A stretch of DNA of 64,000 bases from Pseudomonas sp. BCA17 (GCF_004519405.1 NZ_SGWI01000009.1:62001-126000); one strand, 5' to 3'. Shown: positions 34,766-44,394, numbered from the stretch's first letter. Made by a program: numbers and translations. Notes: a model not told the origin generated them from the letters alone.

Positions 34766-37396
34766 ATGGCCGATTGGCAATCCCTCGATCCCGAGGCCGC
34801 TCGTGAAGCGGAAAAATACGAAAACCCAATTCCTAGCCGCGAACTGATCCTGGCGCACCTCGCCGATCGGGGTTCGCCTGCTAGCCGCGAACAATTGGTT
34901 GAAGAATTCGGTCTGACCACCGAAGACCAACTCGAAGCCCTGCGCCGCCGCCTGCGCGCCATGGAGCGCGACGCACAACTGATCTACACCCGCCGTGGTA
35001 CTTACGCGCCTGTGGACAAGCTCGACCTGATCCTCGGCCGTATCGCCGGTCACCGTGACGGTTTCGGCTTTCTGATCCCGGATGACGGCAGCGACGACCT
35101 GTTCATGAGTCCGGCGCAAATGCGCCTGGTGTTCGATGGCGACCGTGCCCTGGCCCGCGTATCCGGCCTGGACCGTCGCGGTCGCCGTGAGGGCGTGATC
35201 GTAGAAGTGGTGTCCCGTGGTCACGAGACCATCGTGGGGCGTTACTTCGAAGAAGGCGGTATCGGCTTTGTGGTGCCGGACAATCCCAAGGTCCAGCAGG
35301 AAGTGCTGATCACTCCGGGCCGCAATGCCAATGCCAAGGTCGGTCAGTTCGTCGAGGTGAAAATCACCCACTGGCCAACCCCGCGCTTCCAGCCGCAAGG
35401 TGATGTCATCGAAGTGGTCGGCAACTACATGGCGCCGGGCATGGAAATCGATGTCGCGCTGCGCACCTACGATATTCCTCACGTCTGGCCTGAAGCCGTC
35501 GTGAAAGAAGCCCGCAAGCTCAAGCCGGAAGTCGAAGAGAAGGACAAAGAGAAGCGCATCGACCTGCGCCACCTGCCGTTCGTCACTATCGACGGTGAAG
35601 ATGCCCGCGACTTTGACGATGCGGTCTACTGCGAAGCCAAACCTGGCAAGTTGCGCCTGTTTTCCGGCGGCTGGAAGTTGTATGTGGCGATTGCCGACGT
35701 TTCCAGCTACGTGAAGATCGGCTCTGCCTTGGACAACGAAGCCCAAGTACGTGGTAACTCGGTGTACTTCCCCGAGCGCGTGATTCCGATGCTGCCCGAG
35801 GAGTTGTCCAACGGCCTGTGCTCGCTGAATCCGAAAGTCGACCGTTTGGCCATGGTATGCGAGATGACCATCTCGAAAACCGGCGAAATGACCGATTACC
35901 AGTTCTACGAAGCGGTGATCCATTCCCAGGCGCGCCTGACCTACAACAAGGTCAGCACCATCCTGGAAGCGCCGAAGACCAGCGAAGCCAAGGCTCTGCG
36001 TACCGAATACGCAGGTGTTGTGCCGCACCTCAAGCAGCTGTATGCGCTGTACAAGGTATTGTTGGGCGCACGTCATACCCGTGGCGCGATCGATTTTGAA
36101 ACCCAGGAAACCCGGATTGTCTTCGGTTCCGAGCGCAAGATCGCCGCGATCACCCCGACCACCCGTAACGATGCGCACAAGCTGATCGAGGAATGCATGC
36201 TGGCGGCCAACGTGGCCACCGCTGAGTTCCTGAAAAAGCACGAAATCCCTGCGTTGTATCGTGTGCACGATGGTCCGCCACCTGAGCGTCTGGAAAAACT
36301 GCGCGCGTTCCTCGGCGAGCTCGGCCTGTCCCTGCATAAAGGCAAGGACGGCCCGACGCCGAAGGATTACCAGGCTCTGCTGGCCAGCATCAAGGATCGT
36401 CCGGATTACCATGTGATCCAGACTGTCATGCTGCGCTCCCTGAGCCAGGCGGTGTACAGCGCCGACAACCAGGGGCACTTCGGCCTGAATTACGAGGCGT
36501 ACACCCACTTCACCTCGCCGATTCGCCGTTACCCGGACTTGTTGACGCACCGGGCGATCCGCAGCGTGATCCACTCCAAGCAGAACACCCCGCACGTCAA
36601 ACGCGCTGGTGGCATGACCATTCCGAAGGCGCGGATCTATCCGTACGACGAAGCGGCCCTGGAACAGTTGGGCGAGCAGTGCTCCATGAGCGAGCGCCGT
36701 GCCGACGAAGCGACCCGCGACGTGGTGAACTGGCTCAAGTGCGAGTTCATGAAGGATCGCGTAGGCGAGTCGTTCCCAGGCGTGATCACGGCCGTGACCG
36801 GTTTTGGTTTGTTCGTCGAGTTGACCGACATCTACGTCGAGGGGCTGGTGCACGTAACCGCCTTGCCGGGTGACTACTATCACTTCGATCCGGTGCATCA
36901 CCGCCTGGCAGGCGAGCGCACCGGTCGCAGCTTCCGTTTGGGCGACACCGTGGAAGTGCAGGTCATGCGCGTCGACCTCGACGAGCGCAAGATCGACTTC
37001 GGCATGTCCGACAAACCCGCCGAATCACCGGGCAACCGTAAAAAGCGTGGCAGCGAAACCGCTGCGCCAGCCTCCAAGGGCAAAAGCGCTCCTGCAAAAG
37101 CAGCAGAGCCTGAGCCGGCCAGGGCCGGTCGTCGTTCGTCCACCAAGGACAAGGCCGCCGAAGCCTACCGCCCAAGCGATGCCGCTGCGAAAAACGCTGA
37201 GCTGCGCAAGAGCCGTGAGTTGAAGCAGCAGTTGCTCAACGAAGCCAAAAATGGTGGTAAAGCGGCGTCTGGGGGAAAGTCCCGCGCGGCGGAAAATCCG
37301 TCAAGCAAACCGAGTAAACACCGTAAAGGCCCGCCTAAAGCGGGTTCGGCCCCCGCGAAAAGCGGCGGGTCGCGCAAACCTAAGGCCAAGTCATGA
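34766..37396 (+). CDS. rnr: ribonuclease R
   Basis: RNase R is a processive 3'-5' exoribonuclease that degrades structured RNA and acts in rRNA quality control. The 876 residues include an N-terminal winged-helix region (SPASREQLVEEFGL), two cold-shock-type OB domains, the RNB catalytic domain with GEDARDFDDAVYCEA at about residues 277-289 holding the metal-binding Asp residues, an S1 domain (about 650-730, GVITAVTGFGLFVEL), and a long Lys/Ala/Ser-rich tail from about residue 745. That tail is low-complexity and basic, as in other RNase R proteins. The stop overlaps rlmB (ATGA). Confidence 0.96.
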   Translation: MADWQSLDPEAAREAEKYENPIPSRELILAHLADRGSPASREQLVEEFGLTTEDQLEALRRRLRAMERDAQLIYTRRGTYAPVDKLDLILGRIAGHRDGFGFLIPDDGSDDLFMSPAQMRLVFDGDRALARVSGLDRRGRREGVIVEVVSRGHETIVGRYFEEGGIGFVVPDNPKVQQEVLITPGRNANAKVGQFVEVKITHWPTPRFQPQGDVIEVVGNYMAPGMEIDVALRTYDIPHVWPEAVVKEARKLKPEVEEKDKEKRIDLRHLPFVTIDGEDARDFDDAVYCEAKPGKLRLFSGGWKLYVAIADVSSYVKIGSALDNEAQVRGNSVYFPERVIPMLPEELSNGLCSLNPKVDRLAMVCEMTISKTGEMTDYQFYEAVIHSQARLTYNKVSTILEAPKTSEAKALRTEYAGVVPHLKQLYALYKVLLGARHTRGAIDFETQETRIVFGSERKIAAITPTTRNDAHKLIEECMLAANVATAEFLKKHEIPALYRVHDGPPPERLEKLRAFLGELGLSLHKGKDGPTPKDYQALLASIKDRPDYHVIQTVMLRSLSQAVYSADNQGHFGLNYEAYTHFTSPIRRYPDLLTHRAIRSVIHSKQNTPHVKRAGGMTIPKARIYPYDEAALEQLGEQCSMSERRADEATRDVVNWLKCEFMKDRVGESFPGVITAVTGFGLFVELTDIYVEGLVHVTALPGDYYHFDPVHHRLAGERTGRSFRLGDTVEVQVMRVDLDERKIDFGMSDKPAESPGNRKKRGSETAAPASKGKSAPAKAAEPEPARAGRRSSTKDKAAEAYRPSDAAAKNAELRKSRELKQQLLNEAKNGGKAASGGKSRAAENPSSKPSKHRKGPPKAGSAPAKSGGSRKPKAKS

Positions 37397-38142
37397 GTCT
37401 GGAAAAAATCTACGGCGTGCACGCCGTGGAAGCACTGCTGCGTCACCATCCCAAGCGCGTCAAGCAGGTGTGGCTGGCAGAAGGTCGCAGCGAGCCGCGT
37501 GTGCAAACGCTGGTCGAACTGGCCAACGAAAACCGCGTCGCCATCGGCCAGGCCGAACGTCGTGAAATGGATGCGTGGGTGGAAGGCGTTCACCAGGGTG
37601 TGGTTGCGGACGTCAGTCCGAGCCAGGTCTGGGGCGAAGCGATGCTTGATGAGCTGCTCGACCGTACTGAAGGCGCGCCGCTGCTGCTGGTGCTGGACGG
37701 CGTGACCGACCCGCACAACCTCGGTGCTTGCCTGCGCTCGGCGGATGCCGCCGGTGCGCTGGCGGTGATCGTGCCTAAAGACAAGTCGGCGACCTTGACG
37801 CCGGTCGTGCGTAAAGTCGCCTGTGGCGCGGCCGAAGTGATTCCGCTGGTGGCCGTGACCAACCTGGCGCGTACCCTGGAGAAACTCCAGCAGCGTGGCC
37901 TGTGGGTTGTGGGTACGGCAGGGGAGGCTGAGGTCAGCATTTATGACCAGGACCTCACCGGCCCGACCATCCTGATCATGGGCGCCGAAGGCAAGGGCAT
38001 GCGCCGCCTCACCCGTGAGCATTGCGATTACCTGGTGCACCTGCCGATGGCTGGTAGCGTCAGCAGCCTCAACGTGTCGGTCGCCACCGGCGTGTGCCTG
38101 TTCGAAGCGCAGCGTCAGCGGGCCGCTACGCGAAAGCGCTGA
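37393..38142 (+). CDS. rlmB: 23S rRNA (guanosine-2'-O-)-methyltransferase RlmB
   Basis: RlmB methylates G2251 (E. coli numbering) in the peptidyl-transferase loop of 23S rRNA using SAM. The 249 residues have an N-terminal L30e-like substrate domain (GVHAVEALLRHHPKRVKQVW) and the SpoU knot domain with motif 1 NLGACLRSADAAGA, motif 2 GAEGKGMRRL and motif 3 LPMAGSVSSLNVSVATGV. It is translationally coupled to rnr by a 4-bp overlap, the conserved order in gammaproteobacteria. Confidence 0.96.
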   Translation: MSLEKIYGVHAVEALLRHHPKRVKQVWLAEGRSEPRVQTLVELANENRVAIGQAERREMDAWVEGVHQGVVADVSPSQVWGEAMLDELLDRTEGAPLLLVLDGVTDPHNLGACLRSADAAGALAVIVPKDKSATLTPVVRKVACGAAEVIPLVAVTNLARTLEKLQQRGLWVVGTAGEAEVSIYDQDLTGPTILIMGAEGKGMRRLTREHCDYLVHLPMAGSVSSLNVSVATGVCLFEAQRQRAATRKR

Positions 38143-38154
38143 GTTTCCAGCTCT

Positions 38155-38212
38155 AAGCTGCAAGTTTGAACGCTCGGTGGCATTACCACTTGTAGCGTGC
38201 AGCTTGCAGCTT
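38155..38212. repeat. inverted repeat downstream of rlmB
   Basis: AAGCTGCAAG (38155-38164) and CTTGCAGCTT (38203-38212) are perfect 10-bp inverted repeats. The right arm sits in a run of AGCTTGCAGCTTG-like sequence. The remainder of the 209-bp rlmB-rpsF gap is the rpsF leader. Confidence 0.6.
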
Positions 38213-38351
38213 GCCCCCTGCTCCTCTACTATTGCGCCCCTTGCCTTCCTGGCAGGCACCGATGTGCCTCTCTGCGGCAAGATCCATAAGTGTCATTCAC
38301 TCCTTGTCTGACCGTTTTTGAGCGGCAGGCTACAACCCGTAAGGAGCATTC

Positions 38352-38774
38352 ATGCGTCATTACGAAATCATCTTTTTGGTCCACCCGGATCAAAGCGAGC
38401 AAGTCGGCGGCATGGTTGAGCGTTACACCAAGCTGATCGAAGAAGACGGCGGCAAAATCCACCGTCTGGAAGATTGGGGCCGTCGTCAACTGGCCTACGC
38501 AATCAACAATGTTCACAAGGCTCACTACGTGATGCTGAACGTTGAGTGCACTGGCAAGGCCCTGGCCGAGCTGGAAGACAACTTCCGCTACAACGATGCA
38601 GTGATCCGTAACCTGGTCATCCGTCGCGAAGAAGCCGTTACCGGCCAATCCGAGATGCTCAAGGCTGAAGAAAACCGCAGTGAGCGCCGTGAGCGTCGCG
38701 ACCGTCCTGAGCACGAAGGCGCTGATAGCGCTGATAGTGATGACAGCGACAACAGCGATAACGCTGACGAGTAA
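38352..38774 (+). CDS. rpsF: 30S ribosomal protein S6
   Basis: S6 is a small-subunit platform protein that binds 16S rRNA as a heterodimer with S18, encoded next. The 140 residues begin MRHYEIIFLVHPDQSEQV and end in an acidic, Asp/Ser/Asn-rich tail (from about residue 110), comparable to the E. coli tail that is glutamylated. GTAAGGAGC precedes the start. It forms one operon with rpsR and rplI. Confidence 0.98.
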   Translation: MRHYEIIFLVHPDQSEQVGGMVERYTKLIEEDGGKIHRLEDWGRRQLAYAINNVHKAHYVMLNVECTGKALAELEDNFRYNDAVIRNLVIRREEAVTGQSEMLKAEENRSERRERRDRPEHEGADSADSDDSDNSDNADE

Positions 38775-38802
38775 TCCACGGACCTTTTAAGGAGCCTATC
38801 AA

Positions 38803-39033
38803 ATGGCACGTTTCTTCCGTCGTCGTAAATTCTGCCGCTTCACCGCTGAAGACGTGAAAGAGATCGATTACAAAGATCTCAACACTCTGAAAGCCTACGT
38901 ATCCGAGACCGGCAAAATCGTTCCAAGCCGTATCACCGGTACCAAAGCTCGTTATCAGCGTCAGCTGGCCACCGCTATCAAGCGCGCCCGCTTCCTGGCC
39001 CTGCTGGCCTACACCGACAGCCACGGCCGCTGA
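38803..39033 (+). CDS. rpsR: 30S ribosomal protein S18
   Basis: This 76-residue basic protein ([21 protein letters not shown]) is the S6 partner in the 30S platform. The conserved [10 protein letters not shown] and [16 protein letters not shown] segments are present. TAAGGAG lies 9 bp upstream of the ATG. Confidence 0.98.
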
Positions 39034-39069
39034 GACCGGGCAGTCGACAAGTAGTAAGGGATTGAATGC

Positions 39070-39963
39070 ATGCGCGCCTTAGCTGAGTTCATCATGCGCG
39101 GCCGTGTGCAGGCCACTCTGGTAGTGGCTGGCTGTGCGGCATTGCCGTTGTTTTATTGGTTGGGTGCTGCTGCAGGTTGCCTTGTGCTCCTGCGGCGCGG
39201 TTTGAAGGACGCCGTTGGCGTTCTTGCCTTGGGATTGTTGCCGGCCTTGATCTGGTGGCTGCAATTCGGTGATCCACGGGTACTTCTGGTACTGCTGGGG
39301 TCATCGAGCCTTGCGTTGGTTTTACGCGCAAGCGAGTCCTGGGTCCGTACGCTGCTGGTCAGCGTGGCATTGGGTTTGGTGTACTCGGTGATGCTTGGCG
39401 CGGCTTTCCGCCCGCAGATCGAGGCGCTGGCGCAAGAGATCGTCAAGATCCTGCCGCTGGCCCTCGGGGATATCTACCAGCAATTGTCGGTAGATGAGCG
39501 AGCGCGGTTTGTGTCACTGATTGCTCCGGTCCTGACCGGCCTGATTGCGGCACTGTTGCAGGTTGTCAGCGTGATGAGCCTGATTCTTGGGCGTTACTGG
39601 CAGGCGTTGTTGTACAACCCGGGTGGTTTTGGTCGCGAATTCCGCAGTATCAGAATCCCGGCCGGGCCGGCGATGTTGCTGCTGGCGTGCATGGTTGTCG
39701 GGCCGAACTTCGGTCCTCAGATGGCCTTGCTTGCGCCGATTTGCAGCGTACCGCTGGTGTTTGCCGGACTGGCCTTGATCCATGGGCTGGTTGCGCGAAA
39801 GCGCCTGGCCAAGTTTTGGCTGGTGGGGTTGTACGTCACGTTGTTGCTGTTCATGCAGCTGATCTATCCGTTACTCGTGGTTTTGGCCATTGTCGACGGC
39901 CTGATTGATTTTCGCGGTCGTCTGGCGCCGAAAGACGCCGATAGCGCGAACGGTGAAGGTTAA
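39070..39963 (+). CDS. DUF2232/YybS-like integral membrane protein
   Basis: This 297-residue very hydrophobic protein has about eight predicted membrane helices (for example LVVAGCAALPLFYWLGAAAG, AVGVLALGLLPALIWWL, VLTGLIAALLQVVSVMSLIL). It sits between rpsR and rplI, where pseudomonads and several other bacteria carry a membrane protein of the DUF2232 (YybS-like) family. The family match is inferred from topology, length and this position. Some relatives look like substrate-binding S-components, but no substrate is known. Confidence 0.72.
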   Translation: MRALAEFIMRGRVQATLVVAGCAALPLFYWLGAAAGCLVLLRRGLKDAVGVLALGLLPALIWWLQFGDPRVLLVLLGSSSLALVLRASESWVRTLLVSVALGLVYSVMLGAAFRPQIEALAQEIVKILPLALGDIYQQLSVDERARFVSLIAPVLTGLIAALLQVVSVMSLILGRYWQALLYNPGGFGREFRSIRIPAGPAMLLLACMVVGPNFGPQMALLAPICSVPLVFAGLALIHGLVARKRLAKFWLVGLYVTLLLFMQLIYPLLVVLAIVDGLIDFRGRLAPKDADSANGEG

Positions 39964-39981
39964 AAGTTAGAGGATTTTCAC

Positions 39982-40428
39982 ATGCAACTGATCCTTCTGG
40001 AAAAAGTCGCCAACCTGGGCAACCTGGGCGACAAAGTGAACGTTAAGGCCGGCTACGGTCGTAACTACCTGCTGCCATACGGCAAAGCCACCGCTGCAAC
40101 CGCTGCCAACCTGGCTGCGTTTGAAGAGCGTCGTGCTGAGCTGGAAAAAGCAGCAGCAGACAAAAAAGCTTCGGCTGAAACCCGCGCTGCCCAACTGGCT
40201 GAGCTGGAAGTGACTATCACTGCCACCGCTGGTGACGAAGGCAAGCTGTTCGGTTCGATCGGCACCCACGACATCGCTGATGCACTGACCGCCTCGGGCG
40301 TTGAAGTGCAGAAGAGCGAAGTTCGTCTGCCGAACGGCACCATCCGCAACGTAGGCGAATTCGACGTAGCCGTGCACCTGCACGCTGAAGTTGAAGCCAC
40401 CGTACGCGTTGTCGTGGTAGCAGCTTAA
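39982..40428 (+). CDS. rplI: 50S ribosomal protein L9
   Basis: L9 is an elongated protein bound to 23S rRNA near L1. The 148 residues have the N-terminal domain MQLILLEKVANLGNLGDKV with the family GYGRNYLLPYGKA motif, a long central helix (about residues 42-75) and the C-terminal domain (GKLFGSIGTHDIADAL). AGAGGA lies upstream of the ATG. A strong terminator follows. Confidence 0.98.
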   Translation: MQLILLEKVANLGNLGDKVNVKAGYGRNYLLPYGKATAATAANLAAFEERRAELEKAAADKKASAETRAAQLAELEVTITATAGDEGKLFGSIGTHDIADALTASGVEVQKSEVRLPNGTIRNVGEFDVAVHLHAEVEATVRVVVVAA

Positions 40429-40475
40429 GTCGCACCTAACTGGCTGGCACCTCGTGTGCCAGACGGTTAACATCG

Positions 40476-40512
40476 GGCACGATCCTGTTTACAGGTCGTG
40501 CCTTTTGTTTTT
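40476..40512 (+). terminator. rho-independent terminator after rplI
   Basis: The hairpin has outer stem GGCACGA/TCGTGCC (40476-40482 and 40496-40502) and inner stem CCTGT/ACAGG, followed by TTTTGTTTTT. A smaller hairpin CTGGCAC/GTGCCAG lies just upstream (40444-40462). Confidence 0.93.
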
Positions 40513-40538
40513 CTACACACCCCCAATTCCAAGTGGCC

Positions 40539-41936
40539 ATGAACGATATTTCAGCTCCCGAGCAATACGATCTGCAAACCGCTGCCCTGAAGGTGCCGCC
40601 GCATTCCATCGAGGCCGAACAGGCCGTGCTCGGTGGCTTGATGCTGGACAACAACGCCTGGGAACGCGTGCTGGATCAGGTTTCGGACGGCGATTTCTAT
40701 CGGCATGACCACCGCCTGATCTTCCGCGCCATCGCCAAGCTGGCCGACCAGAACTCGCCGATCGACGTGGTGACCCTGGCCGAGCAACTCGACAAGGAAG
40801 GCCAGACCTCCCAGGTCGGCGGTCTCGGTTACCTGGGAGAGCTTGCGAAAAATACGCCGTCCGTCGCCAACATCAAGGCCTATGCCCAGATCGTTCGCCA
40901 ACGGGCCACTCTGCGTCAGTTGATCGGTATCAGCACCGAAATCGCCGACAGCGCCTTCAACCCCGAGGGGCGCACGGCCGAAGAAATTCTTGATGAGGCC
41001 GAGCGCCAGATCTTCCAGATCGCTGAAGCGCGGCCCAAAACCGGCGGGCCGGTAGGCGTCAACGAGTTGTTGACCAAGGCCATCGACCGCATCGACACCC
41101 TGTTCAACACCGATGCCGCCATTACCGGTATTTCCACCGGCTACACCGACCTCGACGAGAAAACCAGCGGCCTGCAACCGGCCGACTTGATCATCGTCGC
41201 CGGCCGTCCGTCGATGGGTAAGACCACCTTCGCGATGAACCTGGTGGAAAACGCCGTATTGCGCAGTGACAAGACGGTATTGGTGTACTCCCTCGAGATG
41301 CCTGGCGAATCGCTGATCATGCGTATGCTCTCGTCACTGGGGCGCATCGACCAGACCAAGGTGCGTTCCGGCCAACTGGAAGACGATGACTGGCCGCGCC
41401 TGACCTCGGCGGTCAACCTGCTCAACGACCGCAAGCTTTTCATCGATGACACCGCCGGCATCAGCCCGTCGGAAATGCGCGCGCGTACCCGCCGCCTGGT
41501 GCGTGAGCACGGTGACATCGCGCTGATCATGATCGATTACCTGCAGTTGATGCAGATCCCGGGTTCCAGTGGCGACAACCGTACCAACGAGATTTCCGAA
41601 ATCTCCCGATCCTTGAAAGCCCTGGCCAAGGAATTCAACTGCCCGGTGGTGGCGCTGTCCCAGCTCAACCGCTCCCTGGAGCAACGCCCCAACAAGCGTC
41701 CGGTGAACTCCGACTTGCGGGAATCCGGAGCGATCGAGCAGGACGCCGACGTAATCATGTTCGTGTATCGCGATGAGGTGTATCACCCCGAGACCGAACA
41801 CAAAGGCATCGCCGAAATCATCATCGGCAAGCAGCGGAACGGCCCCATCGGTTTCATCCGGTTGGCCTTCATCGGCAAGTACACGCGTTTCGAGAACCTG
41901 GCGCCGGGTAGTTACAACTTCGACGACGACGAGTAA
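40539..41936 (+). CDS. dnaB: replicative DNA helicase DnaB
   Basis: DnaB is the hexameric 5'-3' helicase of the replication fork. The 465 residues comprise an N-terminal domain (PPHSIEAEQAVLGGLML) that interacts with primase, a linker, and a RecA-like C-terminal domain with Walker A GRPSMGKTTFAMN (about residues 222-234), Walker B IMIDYLQLM and the LRESGAIEQDAD motif. The ATG at 40539 is preferred; a GTG lies 6 bp upstream. No intein is present. Confidence 0.97.
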   Translation: MNDISAPEQYDLQTAALKVPPHSIEAEQAVLGGLMLDNNAWERVLDQVSDGDFYRHDHRLIFRAIAKLADQNSPIDVVTLAEQLDKEGQTSQVGGLGYLGELAKNTPSVANIKAYAQIVRQRATLRQLIGISTEIADSAFNPEGRTAEEILDEAERQIFQIAEARPKTGGPVGVNELLTKAIDRIDTLFNTDAAITGISTGYTDLDEKTSGLQPADLIIVAGRPSMGKTTFAMNLVENAVLRSDKTVLVYSLEMPGESLIMRMLSSLGRIDQTKVRSGQLEDDDWPRLTSAVNLLNDRKLFIDDTAGISPSEMRARTRRLVREHGDIALIMIDYLQLMQIPGSSGDNRTNEISEISRSLKALAKEFNCPVVALSQLNRSLEQRPNKRPVNSDLRESGAIEQDADVIMFVYRDEVYHPETEHKGIAEIIIGKQRNGPIGFIRLAFIGKYTRFENLAPGSYNFDDDE

Positions 41937-41947
41937 GCCCTCTGCTC

Positions 41948-41972
41948 AATTCCGACCGTTATCGTCGGAATT
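41948..41972. other. perfect 9-bp inverted repeat between dnaB and the ygiQ-like gene
   Basis: AATTCCGAC and GTCGGAATT are separated by 7 nt, 11 bp after dnaB. There is no U-tract. A -10-like TATATT lies 15 bp further on (41988-41993), so it may be a weak terminator or an operator for the next gene. Confidence 0.5.
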
Positions 41973-42046
41973 GGTCAAAATTTGTGCTATATTCCGCGCC
42001 CGCGATTTCTCATCTCAGTTTTTTCATCTCAACACCGGTCATCGTC

Positions 42047-44350
42047 ATGCAAACAGCCAAGCCGTTATTTGACTATCCCAAGTACTGGGCCGAGTGTTTC
42101 GGTCCAGCGCCGTTCCTGCCGATGAGCAGGGAGGAGATGGATCAGCTTGGCTGGGATTCCTGCGACATCATCATCGTCACCGGTGATGCCTACGTTGACC
42201 ATCCGTCGTTCGGCATGGCGATCATCGGCCGGCTGCTGGAGTCCCAGGGCTTTCGCGTCGGGATCATTGCCCAGCCGAACTGGCAGTCCAAAGACGACTT
42301 CATGAAGCTCGGCGAGCCGAACCTGTTCTTCGGCGTCGCGGCCGGCAACATGGATTCGATGATCAACCGCTACACCGCCGACAAGAAAATCCGCTCCGAC
42401 GACGCCTACACCCCCGGCGGCATGGCCGGCAAGCGCCCGGACCGCGCGAGCCTGGTGTACAGCCAGCGTTGCAAGGAAGCCTACAAACACGTGCCGATCG
42501 TGCTCGGCGGCATTGAAGCCTCCCTGCGCCGGATCGCCCACTACGACTATTGGCAGGACCGGGTGCGCAACTCGATCCTGATCGACGCCAGCGCCGACAT
42601 CCTGCTGTACGGCAACGCCGAGCGGGCCATCGTCGAGGTTGCCCAGCGCCTGTCGTGGGGCCACAAGATCGAAGACATCACCGATGTGCGCGGCACCGCG
42701 TTCATTCGCCGTGACACGCCTGCGGGCTGGTACGAAGTGGACTCCACGCGTATCGATCGTCCGGGCAAGATCGACAAGATCATCAACCCGTACGTGAATA
42801 CCCAGGACACCCAGGCCTGCGCCATCGAGCAAGAAAAGGGGCCTGTTGAAGATCCGTCGGAAGCCAAGGTCGTGCAGATCCTGGCCAGCCCGAAGATGAC
42901 CCGCGACAAGACCGTGATCCGCCTGCCCTCGGTGGAAAAGGTGCGCAATGACGCCGTGCTCTATGCCCATGCCAACCGCGTGTTGCACCTGGAAACCAAC
43001 CCGGGCAACGCCCGCGCCCTGGTGCAGAAGCACGGTGAAGTGGACGTGTGGTTCAACCCGCCGCCCATACCGATGACCACCGAAGAAATGGATTACGTGT
43101 TCGGCATGCCTTACGCACGTATTCCGCACCCGGCGTATGGCAAGGAAAAAATCCCGGCCTACGACATGATCCGTTTCTCGGTGAACATCATGCGGGGCTG
43201 CTTCGGCGGCTGCACGTTCTGCTCGATCACCGAGCATGAAGGTCGCATCATCCAGAACCGTTCCGAAGAGTCGATCATTCGCGAGATCGAAGAGATCCGC
43301 GACAAGGTTCCGGGTTTTACCGGGGTCATCTCCGACCTCGGCGGCCCGACCGCGAACATGTACCGGATTGCCTGCAAGAGCCCGGAAATCGAATCTGCGT
43401 GCCGCAAGCCATCGTGCGTGTTCCCGGGCATCTGCCCGAACCTCAACACCGACCACTCGTCGTTGATCCAGCTGTATCGCAGCGCCCGTGCATTGCCGGG
43501 TGTGAAGAAGATCCTGATCGCTTCCGGCCTGCGCTACGACCTGGCCGTGGAGTCGCCGGAGTATGTGAAAGAGTTGGTCACGCACCACGTCGGTGGCTAC
43601 CTCAAGATCGCTCCGGAACACACCGAGGAAGGCCCGCTCAACCAGATGATGAAGCCGGGCATCGGCAGCTATGACAAGTTCAAGCGCATGTTCGAGAAGT
43701 ACACCAAGGAAGCGGGCAAGGAGCAGTACCTGATTCCTTACTTCATCGCGGCTCACCCCGGCACCACTGATGAAGACATGATGAACCTGGCCCTGTGGCT
43801 CAAGGGCAACGGCTTCCGTGCCGACCAGGTGCAGGCGTTCTACCCGTCACCGATGGCCACCGCCACGGCGATGTACCACTCGGGAAAGAACCCGCTGCGC
43901 AAGGTCACCTACAAGAGCGATGCGGTGACCATCGTCAAGAGCGAGGAGCAGCGCCGTCTGCACAAGGCGTTCCTGCGCTATCACGACCCTAAAGGCTGGC
44001 CGATGCTGCGTGAGGCATTGACCCGCATGGGCCGTGCCGACCTGATCGGGCCGGGCAAGGACCAATTGATTCCGCTGCACCAGCCGTCCACCGACAGCTA
44101 CCAGAGTGCACGTCGCAAGAACTCGACACCGGCAGGCAGCCACAAGGTCGCCAAGGAAACCACCACCCGGATCCTCACTCAGCACACCGGCCTGCCACCC
44201 CGTGGCAGCGACGGCAGCAACCCGTGGGACAAGCGCGAGCAAGCCAAGGCCGCGGCCCAGGCGCGCAACAAGCAGGCCGCCAAGGAGCGCACCGATGCGG
44301 CCAAGGGCAAAGGCAAGAAGCCTGCCCGCAAGCCGGTCGTGCCGCGTTGA
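42047..44350 (+). CDS. YgiQ-family radical SAM protein
   Basis: This 767-residue protein of the UPF0313/YgiQ family has an N-terminal cobalamin-binding-like region, and the radical SAM cluster motif CFGGCTFC (CxxxCxxC) lies near residue 385 after NIMRGC. The conserved family N-terminus (FDYPKYWAECFGPAPFLPMS) supports the ATG at 42047. The C-terminus ends in a Lys/Ala-rich basic tail of about 60 residues (KAAAQARNKQAAKERTDAAKG). The reaction is unknown. Confidence 0.9.
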   Translation: MQTAKPLFDYPKYWAECFGPAPFLPMSREEMDQLGWDSCDIIIVTGDAYVDHPSFGMAIIGRLLESQGFRVGIIAQPNWQSKDDFMKLGEPNLFFGVAAGNMDSMINRYTADKKIRSDDAYTPGGMAGKRPDRASLVYSQRCKEAYKHVPIVLGGIEASLRRIAHYDYWQDRVRNSILIDASADILLYGNAERAIVEVAQRLSWGHKIEDITDVRGTAFIRRDTPAGWYEVDSTRIDRPGKIDKIINPYVNTQDTQACAIEQEKGPVEDPSEAKVVQILASPKMTRDKTVIRLPSVEKVRNDAVLYAHANRVLHLETNPGNARALVQKHGEVDVWFNPPPIPMTTEEMDYVFGMPYARIPHPAYGKEKIPAYDMIRFSVNIMRGCFGGCTFCSITEHEGRIIQNRSEESIIREIEEIRDKVPGFTGVISDLGGPTANMYRIACKSPEIESACRKPSCVFPGICPNLNTDHSSLIQLYRSARALPGVKKILIASGLRYDLAVESPEYVKELVTHHVGGYLKIAPEHTEEGPLNQMMKPGIGSYDKFKRMFEKYTKEAGKEQYLIPYFIAAHPGTTDEDMMNLALWLKGNGFRADQVQAFYPSPMATATAMYHSGKNPLRKVTYKSDAVTIVKSEEQRRLHKAFLRYHDPKGWPMLREALTRMGRADLIGPGKDQLIPLHQPSTDSYQSARRKNSTPAGSHKVAKETTTRILTQHTGLPPRGSDGSNPWDKREQAKAAAQARNKQAAKERTDAAKGKGKKPARKPVVPR

Positions 44351-44370
44351 TCGCAGCCTGAAACGCAACA

Positions 44371-44394
44371 CGCCAGCCAAGTGCTGGCGTTTTG
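44371..44394 (+). terminator. rho-independent terminator after the YgiQ-like gene
   Basis: CGCCAGC and GCTGGCG pair around a 5-nt loop and are followed by TTTTGCTTT. Confidence 0.9.

Noticed and set aside
34763..36901. 712-codon minus-strand frame opposite rnr
   Set aside because: A shadow of the GC-rich rnr coding sequence; composition (His/Gln/Val-rich) is typical of antisense frames and no domain is recognisable.
42065..43756. 563-codon minus-strand frame opposite the YgiQ-like gene
   Set aside because: Antisense shadow of a clear radical SAM gene with its CxxxCxxC motif on the plus strand.
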